Positions 57,786-64,000 of a DNA stretch of 64,000 nt are shown here, one piece after another (within the stretch, counting starts at the first letter, position 1; the number at the start of each line of letters is the position of its first letter). The translations under genes and the position numbers were made by a program. This stretch comes from Rostrohypoxylon terebratum (lineage: Eukaryota; Ascomycota; Sordariomycetes; Xylariales; Hypoxylaceae). The notes under the pieces are model-generated. The model ran no database searches and was not told the DNA's origin. It was given only the letters and a program-made list of their open reading frames with translations. The stretch is taken from NCBI GenBank assembly GCA_022497145.1, contig MU385892.1, positions 124,001 to 188,000 on the forward strand, read 5' to 3'.

Positions 57786-59237
57786 CTACAGACCTTCTCT
57801 CAACTTTACACTAGCTACACAGTCCTGCCATCTCATGGATTTCATATAACCGCCCTCGATGACAGCGATTAACACCATACCACTACCAAGACCAATCCAA
57901 ACACCGTTCAATTCCAATGCCGGCGCTCCCAACTCCAGCCACATCGCCAAAGGCACAGCACCCAAGTAATTGACCGCGAAAACGACCCAAGCTGCGAAAG
58001 ATTGGCGTCCAAGGCCACGAAGTAAGCCATTCGTGCAACATATGATAGCATCTATGATCTGGAACACTGCGACTGTAAGCATGGTCTTGGAAGCAATATC
58101 ACAGACAGCGCTATCCTCAGAGAAGAAAGTCAAAAACTGGCTCCGCAAAATAAATATTATAAATCCGTCCACACTTCCGACGATGGTAAACACGACAGCG
58201 TACATGATGGCGGCACGTTGAGCTGTTTTGACGAGGCCAGCCCCGATGAGGTGACCAATGCGCGTGCTGATCGCGACACTCATGGAAAATGGGATATGCC
58301 ACGATACGATCGAGATAGTCATCAAAACCGATTGCGCCGCAAGATGGTTCGTACTGAGGTAAGAGGTGCTGAAGGTCATTATCTCGGTGGCGGCCCATTC
58401 CCCCAAGTTAACAGCAAATCCCGCAAACGAGAGTCGCACCATAGGTCCCCACTTGGAGAGGGCATCCCGCGAGAACCCGCCCCAGCACTGGCGCGACCAT
58501 TTGCCCGTCGGTAATAAGATATATAAAAGGAGAAGTACAGGCCGAAGATTGTTAGTGAGCGCGACTCCCAGTGCGGCACCATCGAGGCCCATTCCCATCC
58601 GAAACACGAAGAACCAGCTGAGCAGGGCATTGATCGGTGTGCATATGATAATAGCAAGTAGGGCAGCTTTGAAGTCTCCTTGAGCTTGGAGAAATCGTTT
58701 GCCGGCTTCGAATGAGGCGTATCCAGGTAACCCGATAAGACTAACACGCAGAAAAGAACCCGCCATTACAGCCAGATGCTGCTGTCGAACAAAGAGAGAC
58801 AATACCCATGGAGAGAAGACCCAAAAAGCACCAATGGGGATGACAGCCAACGTCATGAGAAGCAGCATCTTCTGGACATGCAATCCAACTCCAGTGAGGT
58901 TTCCCGAACCATATGCTTGAGCACATAGTGTGTCGAGGGCCGTGGCCATTCCTTCGATAGTGGCGAATCCGACGATGTTCATCGTCGTCATACCGATGCT
59001 GGCAGCTGCAAGGGCATCGGCACTGATATGGCCGGCAATGAATGTCGTGATAACGCTATACGAGTACTGGAGAAGATAAGTCGCTATAAGAGGCACCGAG
59101 TACTCTATTAGCAGCCATAATTCCGCGCTCCAGCTACCGCTTGTGTCAGATTCCACAGGCTCAGAATTTGATAAGAGCGGAGTGGTCTCCGTGTGATAGT
59201 GGCTGGCCACCTCATCGTCTTGTATGTTCGAAACCAT
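57786..59237 (-). CDS. MATE family efflux transporter
   Basis: Intronless, 483 residues, ATG at 59235-59237. Multidrug and toxic compound extrusion protein: cation-coupled export of organic compounds across the plasma or vacuolar membrane (yeast Erc1 group). After a hydrophilic N-tail ending in TTPLLSNSEP, about 12 helices are visible. Family motifs in the first repeat: YSVPLIATYLLQYSYSVITTFIAGH in pieces, ADALAAASIG, and GMATALDTLCAQAYGSGN, the MatE signature. The second repeat begins near residue 270 with FAGFAVNLGEW and includes HLAAQSVLMTI and STRIGHLIGAG. The C-terminal half keeps NGLLRGLGRQ. Its neighbours on the same strand are a secreted protein, a regulator and two flavin oxidases, compatible with export of a small molecule. 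Confidence 0.94.
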   Translation of the reverse strand: MVSNIQDDEVASHYHTETTPLLSNSEPVESDTSGSWSAELWLLIEYSVPLIATYLLQYSYSVITTFIAGHISADALAAASIGMTTMNIVGFATIEGMATALDTLCAQAYGSGNLTGVGLHVQKMLLLMTLAVIPIGAFWVFSPWVLSLFVRQQHLAVMAGSFLRVSLIGLPGYASFEAGKRFLQAQGDFKAALLAIIICTPINALLSWFFVFRMGMGLDGAALGVALTNNLRPVLLLLYILLPTGKWSRQCWGGFSRDALSKWGPMVRLSFAGFAVNLGEWAATEIMTFSTSYLSTNHLAAQSVLMTISIVSWHIPFSMSVAISTRIGHLIGAGLVKTAQRAAIMYAVVFTIVGSVDGFIIFILRSQFLTFFSEDSAVCDIASKTMLTVAVFQIIDAIICCTNGLLRGLGRQSFAAWVVFAVNYLGAVPLAMWLELGAPALELNGVWIGLGSGMVLIAVIEGGYMKSMRWQDCVASVKLREGL

Positions 59238-59460
59238 GATTATGAAAGACTACTAGGTAATTAGCACCCATCCAAACAGATACTAAGCAATTGGAATGAA
59301 GTTATAGATTGGGAAGTAAAAGTCGAAAGGCTAACATAAAAATTGACTAAAAAATATAATCACAGTGGAGTTTAGAGATAGATATCTCAATATGATTGGC
59401 TACAACACAACCCACCCACAAAGACCCGCCAATGACACCATCGCTAACTACCTAGAGTGT

Positions 59461-59583
59461 CAGAATAGCGTCAGATTAATTCCCCCATGTGTCGATTAGC
59501 ACTGTCATATACTGTACGTACCTTCCGTACAGTGTTTCACGGTGCGAGTTGGCACGTGGGGGAGTTAACCTGACGCCATTCTG
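59461..59583. mobile_element. MITE-like foldback element with 5-bp target duplication
   Basis: Two arms of about 57 bases face each other: the left begins CAGAATAGCGTCAG, the right ends CTGACGCCATTCTG. The centre is only about nine bases. The element is flanked on both sides by AGTGT (59456-59460 and 59584-59588), a direct repeat that looks like a target-site duplication. By hand alignment the arms differ at about 12 positions, nine of them transitions. No coding capacity, so it would be a non-autonomous DNA element lying about 220 bases upstream of the MATE start. Confidence 0.75.
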
Positions 59584-60108
59584 AGTGTACACATACTATG
59601 GATAACAGCGCACCTTACCATCATCTATGCAGCTACTTTCATATTATAACATATCTATTGCATCATATATCTCTCTCTTGCTGTTCCTGCTGAAGTCCTT
59701 CCAAACATGATATAGAATCAGGAACACAGGCAACGCGTCGCTACATGGATTTGTCGATCAAGCTCCACTCCTTAGTGAATAGTCCATTCACAGTGAAACG
59801 ATAATACACTCTCGAATAGGTGGCAGGGTTCTTCCATGAATTGGGATCCAAACAGCGAGGTTGGAGCCAATTTATCGACCGAAACTCCGATTAGAAACAG
59901 TCCACTGTGCACAACACCACTCACCTACATCTGTAGGTGATGATCTAATATATCAGGATGAGAGATGTTGGGGGGTTCGGCCATGATAAATTTTGGTATC
60001 ATCCATGTTCAACATGCCTGCCCCTAGTAATCGGCCCGTGAACAGGACTTCGGTAGGAAACCCCTTTACAGTCGATCATCACATTCATGTCAATCAACGT
60101 ATAACTTG

Positions 60109-60420
60109 CAAGACTTGCCAAAGGCCATATATCAGTTTCTTGAGGGCCACCGAGCTCTTGCGAGCATACAGGAGTATGAGGAAACTACTCCTGAAACTTC
60201 TGGTCGAGAAGTTCTAGATGGTTTGGTGGAATGTTGTCAATGATATATTGCCGCCTCTGTTCCCTAAAGAAGCGTATCCGACAGCTATGAAGAGCATGTG
60301 CCACTACTGACTGAACGAAAAGCTATGATGACAAAACGAAGGGACGACGCGTGGGCAGACATGCTCACAGCCTATAGTCACGGCTTTGTAGATACAGAAT
60401 TCATTTCACGAAACTTTTGA
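60109..60420 (+). pseudogene. Possible decayed open reading frame, unknown family
   Basis: One plus-strand frame reads like protein (QEYEETTPETSGREVL, then KAMMTKRRDDAWADM and GFVDTEFISRNF) but is broken by TGA at 60241 and a TAA about 24 bases on. I do not recognise a family. It could be chance. Confidence 0.3.
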
Positions 60421-60612
60421 CCCCGCGAGACGGAACTTGACAGGAGAAGCGCCACCATCGTCTAGTAGGGAATCGAGACACTCGATAAGCCGGAGTTTCC
60501 TAACTCCTGTGGCGGCACGCCACCCCTTCCTCACTTCCGAGGTCTCTACTTTCACACCCTAGGGTTGGCCTAATAGCTTCTAAGTCCGTTGGGAGATCTT
60601 GGAAGTGAGCTA

Positions 60613-62657
60613 TTATTCCTTCAACACGCCCAACTCGCTGAGGATAATATCAGCCGCCTTTTCACCAATAGCACAAGCGGTATTCATCGTATTCGCCGAC
60701 ACGCTACCCGGCACGATGCTCAAGTCGACTACCTTCAGCCCCTTCACCCCATACACATTCAACGACGGATCCACAACTCCATTCTTGTCCCTCGGCGCCA
60801 TCTTGCACGAGCCAAGCGGATGCCAGCTCAGATCCACATTCTCCGCTAACCACTTCTCCAACACCACCTCGTCCTCCGCATCATACACGACCTCCTGTTG
60901 ATCCACCGGCAGCGGCGCCTCGAGCCCCTCCGCTCTATCAGCCCCAGCGATCGCCGCGCGGGATGTAGGGGAGAAAGGCGGATGAGAGATCGGCAGCTCC
61001 CCTCGGAACGTGTCCATGCGCCGCACGATCTCGCGCTGCTTCTTGTACACCCACTTCTGTATCTGAAGATCCAGCCCCTCCGGGTCCGTAAGCATGCCCG
61101 AGACGAAATCAAGCGGATCTCCCGGGTTCGGGCCGGTAATATGGACGTGGCCGCGGGAATACGTGTTCGTGGCGAACGCCGAGAGCCCGAAATACTGGAT
61201 CGGAGCTAGTTTCGAGGGGTCGCCCGGGAAGCCGGCCACGCTTGCCATCAGGGCAAGCGGCTTGCTCGACACGTCGGCGAAGTCCCGCGCCCACGCTTTC
61301 TGGAACGCCGGGCTCAGGGCTGCAAGTTCGGAGGCGCTCGGGCGCACCTTGCAGTGCACGTCTTCGGCGTTCCAGCCGAGGATCTTGGCCTTGGTGCGCA
61401 TGAGCTCGTCGGTGCTTAGCCTGCCTGCTTGCACGGCGTCGATGGTCTCTTCCGGGTTAAGACTCGACTTGTACCCGTAGAGCTTGATGTTGTGGTCGTT
61501 GAAGTTCTCGCCTACGCCGGGGACGTCGGCGATCACGGTTTGGATTCCTGCTTTCTCCAGGATCTGTGGGTTTCCGACCCCGGATCGTTCTAGGACAGGG
61601 GGTGTGCCTAGAACACCGCAGGATACGGCAACTAGCTTCCTAGCCTTGACGGTGCGGATTGGCGAGCCTTCGGCTTTGGATTTGTACTCAATCCCGTTTG
61701 CCTTCTTGTTGTCGTCAAATAGTACCCGGTGAACCTGCGAGTCAACCAGGACGTGGAGGTTTGGGTGTTTGCCGTCCCGTAGCAATGGGTGTATGTAGCA
61801 ATGAGCCGTGTCCTGGCGCTTGCCTTCATGGTTGATGTATCGTAAGGCGCGCTGGATGCCGTTATGGCCATCAAGTTCATTGAGGTTGTTACACTCAGGG
61901 ATGCCCGACTTGTTAGCTGCTGCAATGAAGTCCTTCTCACATCTTGGGGCATTGTAGGTGCCGTTGGTGATGTGCAGGGGACCTTGATGACCATGAAGAT
62001 CCCGATCTCCTAGCCCATGATAGGTCTCGATCTATTTTATAAGAATTAACACAGGGAATTCAAAGAGAGGAGAGGAGAAGACCAGGAGCTATTCATGAGG
62101 TACCTTGTTCAAGTACGGCAGCATCTCGTTGGCGGACCAGCCAACAGTGTTCCATCCGTCGAAGTCAGCCCTTTGGGCACGGCTATACACCACTGTTGGA
62201 CACAACTATCAGTCACTGCGGCCCATCATATCATAATCGAAACTATATCTGCATGGTACATAATGAGGCCTTGGAGGAGAAGTCTTACTCATATTCACAG
62301 AAGAGCCACCTCCAAGGGTGCCTCCAACAGGCTCGGCAAGCTGCCGGCCACCCAACTGCTTCTCTGGGTTGGCCTGGTAGAAGGTAGTGAACCTGTTGAT
62401 GGGAAGATAATGTGTGATGAACATGAGCGGCTGGACGATGGTTGGTTCGTCATGGTTGTTTGGCCCGGCTTCAACGATCAGGACCTCTACGCCGGCCTCG
62501 GCGAGCCGCCCCGCGAGAACACATCCGGCCGTTCCACCTTATCCAGTTAGCGTCAAGCGAATGTATATAGCATCAGCAGAAGCTAGACACGCATACCTCC
62601 CGCAACGATCACATCCACCTCCTCGACATGGTTTGGCAACTCTGTGTAAAGACCCAT
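60613..62657 (-). CDS. GMC oxidoreductase (alcohol oxidase/choline dehydrogenase-like)
   Basis: FAD-dependent oxidation of an alcohol group. Four exons: 62597-62657, 62289-62537, 62104-62192 and 60613-62031, giving 605 residues with matching phases; introns are 59, 96 and 72 nt. The ADP-binding motif is formed across intron 1: VIVAGGGTAGCVLAGRLAEAG (about residues 15-35), followed by LIVEAGP. Then GGTLGGGSSVNMMVYSRAQ across intron 2 (GMC signature 1). LVAVSCGVLGTPPVLERSGVG matches signature 2 (about residues 265-285). The active-site His is in WHPLGSCKMAP (about 540) and its partner Asn/His region is NTMNTACAIGEKAADI. The region RRQDTAHCYIHPLL-like (here KRQDTAHCYIHPLL) resembles fungal alcohol oxidases. 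No signal peptide and no peroxisomal C-terminal tripeptide (ends LKE), so probably cytosolic. Substrate unknown. Confidence 0.9.
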
Positions 62658-63362
62658 TTTGATTTTGTAGCAGTTTCTAGAATATATGAAAAATGTAGAT
62701 TACCTCGAGCATAATGGGTTACCGAAGCGGAGAGGGACTAGAATAAAAGCAACTGGGACAGGCTGAATATTTGGTAATGAAGATTTCCTCCCTTTGTTCA
62801 CGCTTCGGAACACGCCGGTAATACCTAGTATTGAATACGATGTATATGAATGCGCATATGCGTTATCTGAAAACATGTTGCAGTGCATATAACAGCCTCG
62901 CAAGCCAGTGTGACCCGAACGTGTTCAACGCTTCGTCACTTATTATTAGTGACTACGCAGGCGTGTGGTACAAAGGTCCTTCGCCCTGTCGGCTGCAAAC
63001 AACCAGCTTTGCCCCGTAATTGGATACCGGCTAGGTACCCCTTTATGTACCTAGGTAGGTAGGTATTAATATAATGATAGAGTGGCACAGTCTTCTAGCA
63101 TGGATATTGGTGGTAAGGCTGTCGATCGGTGGTCGGTTAGGTAGTGATACCACTAAACGCCGCCCCTGTCTGCCCTGTGCTTTTCCGCGGTGTGTGTCTA
63201 GATAAATACAGACACCCCAGCTGAGTGATATTCATGAATCTGCGCGTTAGCGGTCTTGAGGTCCAACAGCAAGTTACTTTTCTGTGTAACGATAAGCTTG
63301 GTCCGGCAAATTCCATCACGGCTCTCTTTCTTTCACCAATAATGATCGATGATATGCGTAAC
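62658..63362. other. Spacer between GMC and FAD-monooxygenase genes
   Basis: 0.7 kb; GMC promoter and 3' flank of the next gene, with a TACCTAGGTAGGTAGGTA run at about 63048-63066. No gene. Confidence 0.6.
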
Positions 63363-64000
63363 TCAAGATCTCCAGTTATCCAACCATGACCTGGCCATCT
63401 CAATATTACACAAGAACCAGTATCGAAGGGCATAGGGCGCTGCAGTAATCCAATCACTAAGATACCATTCTCCCCACCAAGCGGCTTGGGATGATTGTAG
63501 TCGCGAGTATCGTAAAACCTGTTGCTCCCATTTCTGCAGTGTAACCCGGCCTCCTACAAAGTCCTCTGCGCGAAGTGCGTCGAATGCCGCTTGACTTGCA
63601 CCGGCTCCCAAGTGTGGGCGGAAGACACACTTCGCATCGCCGATGAGTAAGACTTTGCCGCCCTCGAACATCGTCGTTGGTGCAGCGAATTCAGTTATGG
63701 CTTGGACAAACGGGCTCTGGACCTTCTCAAGGATTTCTAGGCATGCTCTTGGAAGCCGGGCCTTCTTGCCCAGCTCCACTTGGGCTTTCCAGATATCATC
63801 ACGTACATGTCCGGCCGGGACAGTGGTGGCATGCCGATGTCCGTCAATGCTATCAGTCATAATTTCGTCCAACCTCTGTGGAGACTCGTTTGTGTACCAA
63901 GCAAAGTTCAATAGACGCTCGCCAGGCTCGAGTGTTCCCTCACGTCCTGGGATGACGTAAATCATGCAATACTGGCGATGTGAAGCGCATATGGTGAGGC
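63363..64000 (-). CDS. FAD-binding monooxygenase, C-terminal part (cut by window edge)
   Basis: The last 211 or so residues of a class A flavin monooxygenase; the N-terminal FAD-binding part lies beyond base 64000, and the frame stays open to the edge. Visible features: MIYVIPGREGTLEPGERLLNF in pieces, a segment usual in 2,6-dihydroxypyridine hydroxylase-like fungal enzymes, and the second FAD-binding motif GKVLLIGDAKCVFRPHLGAGASQAAFDAL in pieces (GD motif plus Pro-His-Gly-Ala-Gly). The C-terminus is helical and Trp/Tyr-rich. Family members hydroxylate aromatic rings with NAD(P)H and O2. It lies 0.7 kb upstream of the GMC gene and in the same direction. Upstream exons may exist outside the window; the apparent start at 63965 is internal. 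Confidence 0.85.
   Translation of the reverse strand, partial: LTICASHRQYCMIYVIPGREGTLEPGERLLNFAWYTNESPQRLDEIMTDSIDGHRHATTVPAGHVRDDIWKAQVELGKKARLPRACLEILEKVQSPFVQAITEFAAPTTMFEGGKVLLIGDAKCVFRPHLGAGASQAAFDALRAEDFVGGRVTLQKWEQQVLRYSRLQSSQAAWWGEWYLSDWITAAPYALRYWFLCNIEMARSWLDNWRS

Larger units (their letters stand above)
59238..60612. other. Spacer with foldback element and a possible dead reading frame
   Basis: 1.4 kb between the MATE start and the 3' end of the GMC gene. It holds the 123-bp inverted-repeat element and a plus-strand frame broken by two stops (60109-60420), both listed separately. Confidence 0.6.

Noticed and set aside
1..64000. CRISPR array, rRNA or prophage-like structure
   Set aside because: No regularly spaced repeats, no rRNA signature and no bacterial gene organisation; all genes are fungal with spliceosomal introns.

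Overview
The window reads as nuclear DNA of a filamentous ascomycete (Pezizomycotina, most likely a Sordariomycete). Evidence: genes are broken by short introns, mostly 50-90 nt, with GT..AG ends and GCTAAC/GCTGAT-type branch sites. The gene set is typical of these fungi: a HET-C homologue, a trifunctional histidine enzyme, the alpha-aminoadipate pathway enzyme saccharopine dehydrogenase, a very large NACHT-ankyrin protein and a Zn2Cys6 regulator. Genes lie on both strands without operons. I joined exons by hand from reading frame and splice signals; every multi-exon model given keeps an open frame across its junctions. No transcript data were available.

Left part (1-42 kb) is mostly conserved core genes. 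In order: 5' end of a het-c homologue (-), 4.9 kb of AT-rich spacer full of CCTAGGTA-like words and a perfect four-tract G-quadruplex motif, an HMG-box protein (+), urease (-) with three GATA sites directly before its start, the SAGA subunit Ada3 (-), a small Cys-rich protein (-), saccharopine dehydrogenase (+), a CMC1-type mitochondrial protein (-), a membrane FN3/coiled-coil protein (-), the lipin-type phosphatidate phosphatase (+), TAF9 (-), the HisI-HisE-HisD enzyme (+) with a Gcn4/CPC1-type site upstream, a gamma-glutamylcyclotransferase-like protein (+), an MFS transporter (-) and an alpha/beta hydrolase (+).

Right part (42-64 kb) looks more accessory. It has a 2193-residue NLR-like protein (+), a decayed copy of a phosphosulfolactate-synthase-like (ComA/HSA32) gene, head-to-head interstitial TTAGGG repeats, and then five genes all on the minus strand: a Zn2Cys6 plus C2H2 transcription factor, a small secreted Cys-rich protein, a MATE exporter, a GMC oxidoreductase and the end of an FAD monooxygenase. 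A 123-bp foldback element with a 5-bp target duplication lies between the exporter and the GMC gene. Regulator, exporter and two flavin oxidases side by side may form a small detoxification or metabolite block, but nothing in the sequence names its substrate.

No tRNA, rRNA or CRISPR array was recognised.
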